DNA of 64,000 bases from Margaritispora aquatica (lineage: Eukaryota; Ascomycota; Leotiomycetes; Helotiales; Discinellaceae), in NCBI GenBank assembly GCA_007644065.1, contig VJWN01000011.1:682001-746000 (forward strand). The letters are read 5' to 3'. The position numbers were made by a program, and so were the translations under genes. The notes beneath the pieces were generated by a model. That model was not told the DNA's origin. It searched no databases and saw only the letters and a list, made by a program, of their open reading frames with translations. Shown piece by piece: positions 1-11,609 of the stretch; within the stretch, counting starts at the first letter, position 1; the number at the start of each line of letters is the position of its first letter.

Positions 1-258
1 GGGCTGTATGCGAATCGAGCACAAGCGCAGATGGCACTTAGCAATTGGGTCGAGGGAGCGATAGACGCTGAGCTCAGTGTTGAGGCAAAGAAGGTTGGAA
101 ATGCCAAGGCTTGGTGGAGGAGGGGTCGGTGTTTGATGGAGATGAGTAGGTGGGATGAAGCCAAGGAGTGGGTTGGGAAGGGGCTTGAAATGGAGGGCGA
201 TGAGGGTGATTTGGTTGCTCTCTTGAAGGACATCAACGCGAAGACTAAGAAGATTTGA
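1..258 (+). CDS. C-terminal part of a TPR protein, probably translocation protein Sec72
   Basis: The frame is open from the first base of the window (frame 1) to a TGA at 256-258, so only about 85 C-terminal residues are present and the start lies upstream. The readable part has the helix pairs of a tetratricopeptide repeat: YANRAQAQMAL, then AWWRRGRCLMEMSRWDEAKEW, then an acidic helix ending in KTKKI. This resembles the C-terminal TPR unit of fungal Sec72, a subunit of the ER post-translational translocation (Sec62/63) complex. That assignment is from memory of the family pattern. Another small TPR co-chaperone cannot be excluded because the N-terminal part is missing. Confidence 0.6.
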   Translation, partial: GLYANRAQAQMALSNWVEGAIDAELSVEAKKVGNAKAWWRRGRCLMEMSRWDEAKEWVGKGLEMEGDEGDLVALLKDINAKTKKI

Positions 259-1283
259 GGTTATGCGCTGATAAACATATTGCATTGGGCTCGGATTGGA
301 GTTTGGCGCATACGGCTGGATTCTTATAGCTGTGATAGTGCATCACGTTGCAAAATGAAGAACATCAATTCAAGCCATCACAGGCCATCAAGGTGATGCT
401 AGTTACTATCCTAGGCCGCTCACTTGAGTACAGCTTTGATTTTGCTCGATCCTGTCACTTGTGCAGTATGCACCATTCGTGCTCCTTGGATTTCCGTGCT
501 ATGGCGGTCTGGTTCCGTATTCTTCTCGTGTCTGAAAATAGTCAGGTCTTGGATATGAAGCTATCGTGAGCAACATGCTTGTCAAGCGTCAAGAAATGTA
601 TGTCAATGGGGCAACCCCATGGGGATTTTGCGGAGAATCCCCAGGGAGGCTGGTTGGAATGCTTCAGCATTGGAGTACTAGTCTAGATACTCGGCCTTCT
701 GCCAGCACGGCAAAGAGATTCGCGGGACGAAACCCGCTCTTCCAAGCTATTACAGCCGAGTCATTTTCTTGCCCAGGTATGCCACAATACTTGGTATAAG
801 TTCCAAGGAGCGGGGTAGAGGTGAAGCAATCAAAACATTTGCTTGATCTTTGTTTACACATCAGTCTAGAAACATCGCGAAAACGCCTCGAATATGACTA
901 GCGCAGAGAGAAACTTCATTAGACCAATCGGAACTGGTATATCACAGGTGCTACAGGAGAACCGTATATCATGCACGTGATACATGCGAGACAACAAGAT
1001 GCCATGCGAGGACTTCGTATGCCTGCATTGCGGTATTTGACGGCACGGTATCTTCCAGCTTGACCTTGAGCTTGACGCGAGCTTGCTGTATTCCAAGGCT
1101 ATTACTGCACCTCCAAGGTCTACCAAGTCGTAAGCTCACGAGCTTGTCTTGAATACACTAGTAATGAAAGTCAGGAACTGATGCAACTCACAGAGTAAGC
1201 TCCATTATTGAAACAGGAGGTGACTTAGACTACATCTTCCCCACCAAATACAATGGAGAGGACAATCTTCCCCAGCTTTTGTC

Positions 1284-1303
1284 CCCCCGTATGTCTCCGG
1301 GGG
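1284..1303. promoter_or_regulatory. Inverted repeat CCCCCG-N8-CGGGGG, candidate Zn2Cys6 site
   Basis: A perfect 6+6 inverted repeat with an 8-base spacer lies 184 bases before the MFS start codon. Inverted CCG/CGG triplets at fixed spacing are the usual form of binding sites for binuclear zinc-cluster dimers, and such a regulator is encoded nearby (5483-7396). The link is inference. Confidence 0.35.
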
Positions 1304-1400
1304 TTGCATTAAAGGCTCTTGGAATATCTTGGACTTTTGTTAGTTAAAGTGTGAGTGCCATGAGCATTTATTTTGTATTATCTTAAGCGAGTAGATTTGA

Positions 1401-1410
1401 GGATATAAGA
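1401..1410 (+). promoter_or_regulatory. TATA-like element of the first MFS gene
   Basis: GGATATAAGA lies 77-87 bases before the ATG at 1488 and is followed by a pyrimidine-rich leader (CATCTCTCTTCTTTT), the usual look of a fungal core promoter. Confidence 0.35.
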
Positions 1411-1487
1411 GACTGTCATCTCTCTTCTTTTGGTACCTCACTCCATCAAGGCATCTCTATCTACTCAACTCATCTACTACATCCATC

Positions 1488-3035
1488 ATGGCCCTTACTA
1501 CTTCTATCCAAGAAAAGCCTTCTGAGATCTTTCATGATGAAGAAATTGAAAAGCCCACCGTCAAGACGGACTATTCTGGAGCTCGAGAGAAGACTGATCC
1601 AAGAGAAATCGCTCTTGTGAAGAAGCTTGATCGCTGGATCATGCCGATGTTGTGGTCGATGTACTGGCTTAATTATCTTGATCGTAATGCAATTGCGCTT
1701 GCTCGATTGAATGATCTCGAGAAAGATCTGAAGCTTTCCAGCACCGGTACGTTGAACGAGAATCTCCTGTTTGAGTTCCTGTCACTAACGATATTGAAGA
1801 ATACCAAACCTGCGTCAGCATTCTATTTGTGGGATACCTTCTGGGACAAATTCCTTCAAACATGATCTTGACTCGAACCCGACCAAGTCGCTATATGGGT
1901 GTTGCCATGATGCTTTGGGCAGTCGTTAGTGGTCTCACGGCCCTATCCAAGAACTTCACTGGTCTTCTTCTCACCCGCTTCTTCCTTGGAGTTTGCGAAG
2001 CCCCATACTACCCTGGAGCCGTTTATCTTCTTAGCATTTTCTACACTCGGAAGGAAGTCGCGACCAGAATCGCAATTCTATGTAAGTTTTTCCAGACCTT
2101 CGGGATCTTTCAGAGGATTCTAACAAGAACTAGACACTGGTAACATTCTCGCAACCGCTTTTGCTGGTCTTATTGCAGCTGGCATTTTCCACGGTCTTGA
2201 CGATGCTGCTGGCATTTCAGGCTGGCGCTGGCTCTTCATCCTGCAAGGTGCAGTGACCTTTGTTATTGCCATCGTTGGCTATTTCGTCCTTCCAGACTTT
2301 CCACTTACTACTGTCTGGCTCACTGAAGAGGAGCGCCAGCTTGCCCACTCCCGAATGGAGCTCGATACCGTTGGTAACGAGGGCGAGACCAGCACTTGGA
2401 AAGGTTTCCAACAAGCTTATTCTGACCCCATGGTCTGGATCTTCTCTTTCATGGCTCACATGCATCTTGCCGCCAATGGATTCAAGAACTTCTTTCCTAC
2501 CGTCGTCCAGACTTTAGGATTCAACCAAACCATCACTCTTGTCCTCACTTGTCCTCCATATCTCGTCGCTGGTGCAGTCACTATTGCCGTTTCTTGGTCC
2601 TCTGGCAAGCTCAACGAGCGAACATGGCACATCACTATCTCCAAGGCGGTAGCAACGATTGGTTTCCTTGCAGCTTGCTTCATTCCAGCCACCAACACAG
2701 TGGGTCGTTATCTCTCCATGGTTATCTTCACAATCGGTACATACGGTGTCAATTCCCTGATCTTGGGCTGGACTGGTTCCACCTGCGGTCAGACCAAGGA
2801 GAAGAAGGCCGTCGCTATCGGCATCGTGACCACAGTTATGAACGCTAGTTTTATCTGGACTCCTTACCTTTGGCCAAAGAGCGATGCTCCTGGCTACCGC
2901 ATTGCGCTGGCTAGCAGTGCTGCTTTCTCCGTTGCTACTGCGTTGACTGCTTGGGTTGCGAAGTTCATGATGAAGAGGAAGAATACCCAGTTGAGGGCTT
3001 CTGACGATGAGGCTACGAACTTCTATGTTTACTGA
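1488..3035 (+). CDS. MFS permease, anion:cation symporter (allantoate/nicotinate permease-like) family
   Basis: Model join(1488..1746,1800..2081,2134..3035), 480 residues. Both introns have GT-AG ends and CTAAC-type branch points, and splicing restores a continuous frame (STEYQTCVSILFVGYLLGQ across the first, RIAILYTGNILA across the second). The protein has a hydrophilic N-terminus of about 50 residues, then about 12 hydrophobic segments. The loop GVCEAPYYPGAVYLLSIFY and the GWRWLFILQG / LPDFP segment are hallmarks of the DAL5/TNA1-like ACS family, which import small organic anions such as allantoate, nicotinate or related acids. It acts in the plasma membrane by proton symport (family knowledge). 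The substrate is not visible. Neighbours are a carboxylesterase and a zinc-cluster regulator. Confidence 0.9.
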
Positions 3036-3373
3036 GCTGCTGTTTCATGATGAAGATGTGTTAAAACAGATACAAACTTGTAACTAAGTTGCTGGTTTGA
3101 GAAGCAGGAGTCATTTCTTTCTGTCAGTTGGGATGATGAAATCCTGAGAATTTGAAGGGCTGCCCTACGGTTGAGGGCAGGCGATTTTTGCTCTTGGATA
3201 GTGCGTACTTGAACTTTGTCGCACTGATGACTTATGGCTATGATAGATGAAGTAAATGATATACTATTGAACAGATCCTCAAGTCCTTGAAATTCCCCAA
3301 ATTTGATTGCGTTTGAGTTCCATTCACACCTCAGAGCTGAAATTTTCAATCATCCAGCATCCTTTATATAAGT
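3036..3373. other. Convergent intergenic region
   Basis: The 3' ends of the MFS gene (plus) and the esterase gene (minus) face each other across 338 bases. AT-rich, consistent with two 3' untranslated regions. No other feature seen. Confidence 0.6.
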
Positions 3374-5077
3374 CTACCCTGCGAATACACTAGCCAACCT
3401 CATCAGCTCGCTCCACCTGTCATCTTTCTTAATTTCAATCGTCCCGTTTGGAGTTGCAACCTTGAACTCATCAATCGCCTTGGTACCATACTCATGTCCC
3501 GCACTTCCCTCAACAAACGCAGCCAAGTCACTTATCCAGTCCTGCATCAGCACACGCTCTTTTTCCGTAGGGCCATGCATGATGGAGAAGCTGGATCAAT
3601 TGTTAGTCGCTCAATTCGGGGACTCATAGGAGGAAAACTGGATAGGGAGGGGAGTGGGCACTCACTTCCAAAACGGCTTATCCATAGCGTGCGCCACGCC
3701 GAACTCTTTTGGTGCGACTTTTTCCGTGATGAAAGAAAGACGGTAAGCTATCCTATACCTCCAGATATCCTCGACTGGAACCCCGTGCACGTTTAGGCTG
3801 TTCGCTAGGAATCTTGATGGTGCTCGAACTTGACCGTCGGCAATGACGTTTCCAAACAGGGTACCCCATTCCTTCTTTTCCTCCGACTCGGGTAGTTTGT
3901 AGTGCTCTAGTACCCGGTCTGTCGTGTTTGAAGCATAATAGTTCCCTACTTGAAGTTTTAGAGATTCTAAATTTGGCTCGGGACCATTGGTGACAGAGTA
4001 CAGCGTTTCTTCGTTCAACACTTCGCCAATCAGTAGTTTGAAGTTGCGTTTTTTGAACTCGGCCGCAAAGACTCCACTGCGGTGGTATTCAATTATTCCG
4101 GGTTGAATGAAAGAACTGTCTGTCACGGGTCGAAAGGTGTGATGTTTAAGCTTCATGATGGCTCCAGTGAGTGTTGTGGCGTCGATTTCTCGTAATCGGG
4201 CTAATTTCTCTTGCCCTGAGATTGAGATAGGAACGGAGAAATGCGAGCAGAGCTCATCGAACTGCTCCTGGCATTCATGCACACTTTTTGGTTGCGTTGG
4301 AATTGCGTTTGATATCATCACCAACCTGTGGAAAGGAGTACTTTTCTCGTCGTCCTTTTGTTCAGTGTTCGATTGGAACTCAAACAACGTCTGCGCTTGT
4401 ACCGAATAAGCACCTGCACTCCTCCCAGCTAGAGTCACGTTTCCAGCATCACCACCAAAGAAGCCAATGTTCTCTTTCACCCACTCAATTGCCACTCTTT
4501 GGTCCCAAAGTCCGTAGTTCCCCGCCTCCCCATTCCCCTCTTCGACGAGGGCATCACCTGCCAAGAATCCAAAAACGTTAAGTCGGTACCCAATCGCCAC
4601 GACAATAGCGTTTAGTTTACCAGTAGAGATGAGTTCAGTGGGATCCATGCCCGGCTCATGCGAGGGCTCACCCATCTGGAACCAGCCTCCATGGAGCCAC
4701 AACATGACAGGCCATTTTCTTCCATTTTTCTCATCTTCGAGAGTTGGGACCGGTGTCCAGATGTTCAGAAACAGACAGTCTTCTGAGTATACATTGGTGG
4801 TTGGGAGGTGCTTGACAGCTGTGGTGTAGGTAGGCTGGGGACAGATAGAGCGGAAAGCTGTTGCATCGTAGGGTGTTTCTGAGGAGGGAGAGTATGTGTG
4901 ACAGCTTGGGAGAGGACGAGGTTTCCGCCACCGATGTGCCCCCGTTGGAGGAAGGGCATAGGGTATTCCTAGGTAGCGACGTGCTTTGGTGTCTAGTTGC
5001 ACTCCTTTAATTAGGCCTTTGGGACCGACATCGAGGAGTGTCTCGGTCTCTTGATACGCTGATAATGTGTTCCCCAT
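3374..5077 (-). CDS. Type-B carboxylesterase/lipase family protein
   Basis: Model complement(join(3374..3590,3666..5077)), 542 residues. The intron 3591-3665 starts GTGAGT and joins HAMDKPFW to NFSIMHGP in frame. Family signatures in order: SEDCLFLNIWTP at about 99-109, oxyanion-hole HGGW at 129-132, and nucleophile serine at about 220 in GRSAG (GxSxG). The acidic member probably lies in VLNEETLYS and the histidine in FGVAHAMDKPFW at about 465. All three catalytic positions appear present. The enzyme should hydrolyse carboxylic esters. No convincing signal peptide (MGNTLSAYQE start), so an intracellular enzyme is likely. It sits between an organic-anion permease and a Zn2Cys6 regulator, which fits uptake and hydrolysis of an ester substrate (inference). 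Confidence 0.88.
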
Positions 5078-5482
5078 GCTGTTCGTGAGTTATTGATAGC
5101 TCGGCCAAGAGATGTGATGGAGATAGGATAAGTCAGAAGATCTTGGTATCGATTTTGCAGTTTGAAAGTAGCGAACGAAGAATTGGTGAACAAATGTCGA
5201 TTGAGAAGGAATGAACTAAGAAGGGATATTCTTGGCCGACGGTTATGATTTCAAATAAATTGTATCCATTTTCGTAATTCAACCTGGTACGAGATGTGGA
5301 GGACCTAGTATCGGTGGGGTGGTCCGCCTCAGCTCGTCAATTTTAGCCAATGGGATGCTTTTGTTAGCGACGATGATAGGGGTTCCAATTCACATCGATA
5401 TGCTGACGAAGAAGATCGTATCTTCACCGAAGGTTATCATCAATGCATATCGCTATCAAGGAGATTGCATGTGAAACATGAC
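5078..5482. other. Promoter region of the esterase gene
   Basis: 405 bases between the esterase start and the stop of the upstream zinc-cluster gene, both on the minus strand. Contains CCG-A-CGG near 5236 and another CCG at 5321, possible zinc-cluster half-sites. No gene seen. Confidence 0.5.
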
Positions 5483-7396
5483 TCAAGTGGTGCCGTGCAA
5501 TATCCTCCTTACGGCATCCAAGCCAATTTCGCCACCCGTACTTCTTTTCATGTCGAAAACCCTACCCAATACTTTTCGAAAACGGGAATCGCAGATTCTC
5601 GATTGAAGCCACTCTTGATGAATTGAGTCATTTGTCTCTAGACATGCGATGAAGAGTGACCATTGAAACTCATAAACAGGTTGTGGTTCCCCGCCATTGC
5701 ACACGTGTTTAGCGAATAACAATAGCTGTGCCTGTGCATGTATCGCTTCAGGCAATGATTCGGCTCCGAAAAGGGTAGAAATACGCAGGAGGTATAATTT
5801 GGTGGCATGGAACATGGTTGCTGATGTTGCACAATTGAGTTTCATAGCTGGTTGAAGTGTCATCTCGGAAGATCCGTAGTAGAACACTGCACCGTATTTC
5901 TGGTCTATTAACTATTGCTCATTGGATTGGAATATCAGACTTACCACTTCTAGTCTATCAAAGTCACTTTTGATGTCAGCAAGTCGAGAATCGAAATTAT
6001 GTGCTATATTCATATTCCGGTGTGACGGCTCTGCTGACGTGGAATATTTACCAATCCTACTAACTCGGTAAGACATGATCAGCAAGTCAGCCATCATATC
6101 CATCGAAAGATTGCTTTCAATATCTCTGATGCTCTGGCTTATGGGATACTGCTTGCCCCAGTTCAATTGCAAAGCCAATCTCGAAGTAGCCTGAATGCAT
6201 GTCAGCAGTTGAGGCTGTGCCTCGAAATGTTCGAGCAAACTCGGTGTGCACCCTAGAAAGCAGCATTGGGTATCGATCTTGATGAGCCACATGATAAGCC
6301 TTGCAACAAGACTTCTCTCTGCCCTCGCTGCATCCACTCCTGATGGCTGAGTTGCTGTCGAAACGGGATTGGGGACAAGAAATAGAACATCAAGTGCTCG
6401 TTGTTTGATATATTGAGCTGTCGTGAAGCTCAAACGATCGATCTTCGAAGAACAAATGAAGTTCTGACGAGACATGTATGCATATACACAGTAAAGAGAG
6501 CCAAGAACACTGATATGGTCTGAATGATCCGCAGCCTGTAATGCTTCGGCTAAATATTTTGCACCAGTTTCGTAATGCTTCTGTGCGATTTTATTCTCTT
6601 GGGTCGGAGAAGATGATGGCGAGTGCAAGTCGTAGAGAGAGACGGCTAGTATCAAGTGAAGTAGCATATTCGAGCTTTTCACGCTGTGCTCAAGAAGAAG
6701 GGTAGTGGTAGACCACTGTGGATCTCTTGTGGTTTGCGAAAGAGAAAAAGACGTGCGAAAGTATGAAAGCGCCTCTTTCTCAATTTCACTGAGTGGAATG
6801 CCTTGTATTTGAACTTTCTCCATGTGTGCATCTCTGGAAAGATATACTGGTTGTAATTCATGCCCGCCAATCCTGGGCATGTACAGCGAGTCCTGAGGGT
6901 ATGGTAGCATCCACTCTTCGTTTAGACTCATGATACCACTTGTATCCAAAGCTTGAAGTGTCCCAGATATCATAGAAGTATCGGTCACAGGACTTGGGTA
7001 AGATGTTGACCAGTCCTCGTCCATTTCGCCATACAAGCCATCTGTGTCTTGTCCAAGGTGGTCGGAGGACGGAGGTCGGCTACACAGAGAAGGCAATGAA
7101 GTCGGTTGAAGGGAGCTTGGAGACCAAGATTCTGCTGGTCTTGACTTCAATGGCCCAAAGCCTCGACGTCGCTCTCCAAGACTGGGTAAAACACGTGAAA
7201 ATGGCTGCTCGCATTTGAGATTCAGACGAACGCATCTTTTGCACACAGGCAATGCTTCATCACACTTCACTCGCTTGGATCGACATGTCAAGCAACCTGA
7301 GATAAATCAGCATCTAATCGGCTGTCTTCTTGGACTTCTTCACAAACCGTGTTTGGAGCGATTGTGAGCCTTGGTGCTGCCACTTGGCTCGGTCAT
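5483..7396 (-). CDS. Zn2Cys6 binuclear-cluster transcription factor
   Basis: Model complement(join(5483..5899,5945..7296,7348..7396)), 605 residues. The first exon of 49 bases (MTEPSGSTKAHNRSKH) is joined by an intron that falls just before the first cysteine; the second intron (5900-5944) joins RLEV to KYGAVFYY. The zinc cluster has cysteines at 18, 21, 28, 35, 38 and 45 (CX2CX6CX6CX2CX6C) followed by a basic/proline linker. The middle region is a low-similarity helical fungal regulatory domain without a diagnostic motif that I can name. It is a nuclear DNA-binding regulator. Placed between an esterase and a divergently transcribed permease, it is a natural candidate for their pathway-specific regulator (inference). 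Confidence 0.88.
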
Positions 7397-7862
7397 TTTT
7401 CAGTCACCGATCTAGATATCGAAAGGCGTTGGACATTGAGTGCAGAGATTTCTGGTACAATATACACCTACAACAAGAGATCTCAGAGATAACATGATAT
7501 TCGCCTCAGTCTTTTAGCGATGTGGTGGGGATGATGCTGGGATGAAGATTACGACGTGGAAATTTACCCCCATGCTTGGCAAAGTATATATATCGATAAG
7601 TGGGACGTCGGCTCGAGGTCGGCAAATTCAGCCAATATTTATTCATGGTTAGCGACAGGTGGGGCATGTCGTGAATCGTTCATCGATATCATGCTTGACG
7701 TCGACTCCTATCTTGGTGTCTACAACATGTATCTTATCTCAACATCGGGGATGTTCACGCGGGGGAAGCGGATACTGAAAGTATAAACTAGCCCGATATC
7801 CTTTTCAAAGGAGATTTCTAGAACCAAACCTGTCTTCCACACATCAATCAAACAAGGCCAAG
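7397..7862. promoter_or_regulatory. Divergent promoter between the Zn2Cys6 regulator and the second MFS gene
   Basis: 466 bases separate the two start codons. A TATATATA run lies at 7585-7593 and a direct repeat CGG-N8-CGG at 7609-7622. The spacer length equals that of the inverted repeat at 1284-1303. A regulator bound here could act on its own gene and the permease (inference). Confidence 0.45.
7609..7622. promoter_or_regulatory. Direct repeat CGG-N8-CGG, candidate zinc-cluster site
   Basis: CGG at 7609-7611 and 7620-7622, 8 bases apart, about 240 bases before the MFS start and 210 before the regulator start. Such sites also occur by chance; support rests on position. Confidence 0.25.
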
Positions 7863-9786
7863 ATGGGATCATCAGAAGAGAAGATGAGCGTTGGTCAACA
7901 ATCATCATTAGAGACGAAGCAATCGCCAGTCGCATCGCAAGATATGGAGGACATGGCAGTTGGCCAAACTTTTGCATCTCCATCCATGGCTGAAGAGAAA
8001 CGTCTCCTATGGAAAATTGATATGCGGTAAGTGTTGCGATATACTTGTTTCTTGAAGCATCGAAAGATGAGCTATGGCTGACGCGTATGAAGATTGATGC
8101 CATTGATGATGTTTTCATACTTTCTACAATTCTTGGACAAGAGTAGCTTGAACTATGCAGCAATAATGGGCATTAGAAAGGACACAGTAAGTGTACTGCC
8201 TCTGAAATAAAACTGCAATCAATTTAACGCAATTGTAGCACCTCGTCGGCCAGCAGTACTCTTGGCTTGGAAGTGCATTTTACTTCGGATATCTCATTGC
8301 CAACTACCCTGCTTCCCTGGGATTCGTAAAATTTCCACTTGCTAAATTCTTGTCAGCTTCAATGTAAGTGTTATTGTACTACATTGGCCATGCCCTTGTG
8401 CTAATAAATTAGTGTTCTCTGGTCTATTGTACTCGCATGCCATGGTTCAGGCCAAAATTTCGTTGGACTTTGTGTCCTCCGTGTGTTCCTTGGCATAACC
8501 GAGAGTACAGTGTCACCCGGTTTCAGTTTGCTGACTGGAATCTGGTACAAACCATCTGAACACGCGTGGAGACACGGCATATGGTTTCTTGGTAACGGTA
8601 TCGCGAACACTTTCGGTGGATTGATGGCATTTGGCATAGCCCACATAAACGGTACACTCGAACCTTGGAGGGTAAGTACAAATTTGCTAGATTTCTGACC
8701 AAGACTGACCCTATATGTAGTGGCTCTTCATCATCTTCGGCCTCATTACATGTGCATGGGGTGTTTTCTTGTACTTTACGCTTCCAGATTCTCCTCTCAC
8801 AGCTAGCTTTCTCACTCCCCGAGAACGTGAAATCGCAGATCTCCGCCCGCAAAAAACGCAGCACAGCTTCAAGACAAATGAGTGGTCGAAGTCACAGTGC
8901 ATTGAGGCGTTGATGGACCCAAAGACATGGCTGATCTCACTGATCATTGGTATCGCTTCGATAACAAATGGAGTTGTCAGCAATGTTTGTCTCCATAAGT
9001 TATCCTTCTTTATGCATGACTAACATATGAAATAGTTCGGATCAATAATTGTCAACTCGTTCGGCTACAATGAGTTCCATACCATTCTTTTGCAGATGCC
9101 TTCGGGAGGATTCCAACTGGTCTCAGTTCTTGTCGCCACCTACACTGCTTCTCGTGTCCGGAAATCTCGCTTAATTATTGTCATTGCTGGATTCATTCTG
9201 GCACTTCTGGGCATTCTGTTGGTGAAGGAATTGCCTACGACCAACAAGATTGGAAGATTATTTGGATTCTGGATGATGATCGTATTCTCGTCGGCATTCC
9301 CATTGCTCTTGAGTCTTATGGCTAGCAGTAAGCTCTCATGTTCCCGTTGCTTGGTAACATATGTACTAACTCATTGGCAGACACTGCTGGCTTCACAAAG
9401 AAGGCCACTGTTAACGCTATCTTCTTTATCGGATACTGTGCTGGTAATATCGGAGGACCGCAACTTTTCAAGACAGTTGAAGCACCCAAATATCATGTGA
9501 GCTAAGATTCCATACATCTTCTTTCCATACTTACCGAGGCGAAAAATTACTGACAATATCCTCATAGACTGCATACAATGGTATGATTGCCTGTTTGTGC
9601 ATCTCAATCGCACTTGCAATTACCTTGAGACAATACATGGACTGGGAGAATAAGCGAAGAGATCGTGAGCAGGGTGTTTACATCGATCCAGAGCCAAAAG
9701 ACTCGGAGACAGAGGAGACAGAGACGACTACTGAACGTATCGTATTGACTGATTGGGAGAACAAGAGCTTCAGATACTATTTGTAA
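7863..9786 (+). CDS. MFS permease, DAL5/TNA1-like (ACS family), eight exons
   Basis: Model join(7863..8026,8093..8186,8239..8363,8413..8671,8721..8984,9036..9327,9381..9496,9568..9786), 510 residues. All seven introns are 49-71 bases with GT-AG ends, and the spliced frame stays open throughout. Landmarks: DKSSLNYAAIMG (first helix region), FGYLIANYPASLG, GITESTVSPGF, WRWLFIIFG, LPDSPLTA and a late FFIGYCAGNIGGPQLF helix. These match the allantoate/nicotinate permease branch of the ACS family. The cytosolic tail is acidic (EPKDSETEETET). Plasma-membrane import of a small organic anion is expected; substrate unknown. It differs clearly from the first MFS gene in intron pattern and loop motifs, so it is not a recent duplicate. 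Confidence 0.9.
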
Positions 9787-10407
9787 ATTGGAGGCAACAA
9801 AGAGACGTGAGGGGGTATTTTGTAATCATTGAATATTCATTCATCATGGTTTTACACCATAGATTAGCAAACAGAATTAGAAGAAATTCAACTGCCTCTC
9901 ACTAACGAACGAAGAAAATTCAACGTGTAATCCTCGAATCTGTGTACAGTTATAAATCATTTTTTGACGGAAGACTTTCACATGAAGCTCGGAACCTAAT
10001 CAGACCTTAATTATTCGACACTAGGGGTTTCATCACCCGCAAACAGTTAGAGAACGGAGCGAACAAACATAAATCACTCACTCAAGACAAGTCCAATTAA
10101 AAAAGATATGATGATTGCAGGAGGACCTGATAGCACTTTTACGGACTGAATCCGAGCCTAACTAGGGGACTTTGAAAGAGCAAAGAAGCTCGCTAAAAAT
10201 GCCAGGTCTTTAGTAGCGTCACTGTTGTGACTACTCACAATAGTCTACATTCTTAGTACAACTGCTTGGTCCCTGAGGTACATGCAATATCATAATGACG
10301 CAAATATTTGCCTTAAACTCTCCTCTGAAAGCAATAATACAAAAGCCACACGGCTGAGGCCTCAAACTCATAATGAATAACAAATACAAATGTTTCTACA
10401 GGTTTCT
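9787..10407. other. Intergenic region, 0.6 kb
   Basis: AT-rich, no gene or repeat recognised. It separates the permease cluster from the first member of the coiled-coil family. Confidence 0.5.
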
Positions 10408-11609
10408 TTAAGCTACTGCAATACTCGTTGCGTCCTCTATTTCCCTCGCCTGAGCATGGAGAAGAAAAACATCGGCGCGATTACGATTTCTCGTGCTTCT
10501 CTTGAAGACAGCAATGTGGCGCACCGCACGCTCCTTCGCCTCCCTGCTTATATCGTTCCTGGATGGTTGACTAACTCGTATTCGGACATCGCAATTTCGC
10601 ACCTTCTGTTCTTCTGTGGTGTATCTGTTGAAATTGCCTGGGTTTGTACCATAAAGCTCTTTGAACAAATTTTTCATGAGAGACGTCGTGGGGACACCAG
10701 AAGCAAATAGTGCCTCATCCGCTAGACCATGACCCCCATGCGCTGCGTTGTCGCCCAATCGAAGACTCTGTGTCGCGATTGATTCAATATCTCCCTCTGA
10801 AGCATTTGAAGCAGTATCTTGTATATATTTCCCATCCACATCAAGCCAACTCATTTGAGCCAAAGCTTGGAATAAGAAGCGAAGGCGAATTAGCTTTCCC
10901 ACATAGGCAAAGATCTTCAATCTCGACACCGAATCCGTCAGCCTTTGAACCACCTCCACAAGAATGGCATTTTTATCAACGAGTATTTCGATTTCATCCT
11001 GTGCCAGCTCATTTTGAATGTCGAAAGAGTCGACAGTCTTCTCCGCGAGATATATTTTCTGCTCAATATCGCAATCTCCTCTACATGTAGCTGTTCCTGA
11101 TGTTCTCGCTGTTCAATCCGGCTTTCAAGAATGTTGAGCTCACTTGTATGCGCCTCGAATATGTCCTCATGATCTTGAAGATCCTCTTTGACTGAGTGAA
11201 GTTCATTTTTCAGGTGTTGAATGAGTATGCTTTGAGAAGTGATTGTATTTCTCATCCGCAGAACTTCTCTCTTTAGTCCAATTTCTCACACCTGTGAGTG
11301 TGCAAGCGCGCAAAGCAATTCAACGAGTTCAGTTTGCGTTTTTGAAGATGCTTCTCTGTAGCATAAGTCGTTCGGAGATCCAGTTCTCTCGACTACCCTG
11401 GCGGAGGAAGTTATCAGATGCCTTTGCGTAGCTCTGTGATGGTGCAGTTCTACGACTTCAGCCTCTGCGCCTATCCGCAGTTCAGACTCGAGCTTGTATA
11501 TGGCTTTAAAATGCTCGGCTTTTCTTTTCCAGGTCTTTAACAGATTTCTACCGTCTGCGACGTGATGGTGCTGCTGCTGAAGCACGACCGAACCTTTTTT
11601 GTTCTCCAT
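10408..11609 (-). pseudogene. Family member A: decayed coiled-coil protein gene with shared C-terminal domain
   Basis: First in-frame ATG at 11609 (MENKKGSVV). The N-terminal coil runs to an in-frame TGA at 11286-11288 (…AHSQV-stop), and the same frame resumes as EIGLKREVLR. A frameshift near an A-run at about 11350 and another near AGCAGAAAATA at about 11060 are needed to keep heptads going into the C-terminal frame that ends at 10408. That last frame (about 200 residues including VDSFDIQNELAQDEIE) holds the family domain: VGKLIRLRF, LGDNAAHGGHGLADEALF, LFKELYG. No intron of workable size removes the lesions. Calling it a pseudogene is inference; sequencing error at A-runs could explain the shifts but not the stop. 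Confidence 0.6.

Larger units (their letters stand above)
259..1487. other. Intergenic region, 1.2 kb
   Basis: No convincing gene. Short frames at 348-799 and 664-1126 have no family signature, no intron logic and overlap each other on opposite strands. The right 250 bases are the promoter of the MFS gene at 1488 and hold an inverted repeat at 1284-1303 and a TATA-like stretch at 1401-1410. Confidence 0.6.

Noticed and set aside
348..1126. Short overlapping frames on both strands upstream of the first MFS gene
   Set aside because: They overlap each other on opposite strands, lack splice logic and show no domain or codon pattern like that of the neighbours.
2217..2698. Minus-strand frames inside the first MFS gene
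   Set aside because: Shadows of a clear coding exon on the other strand.
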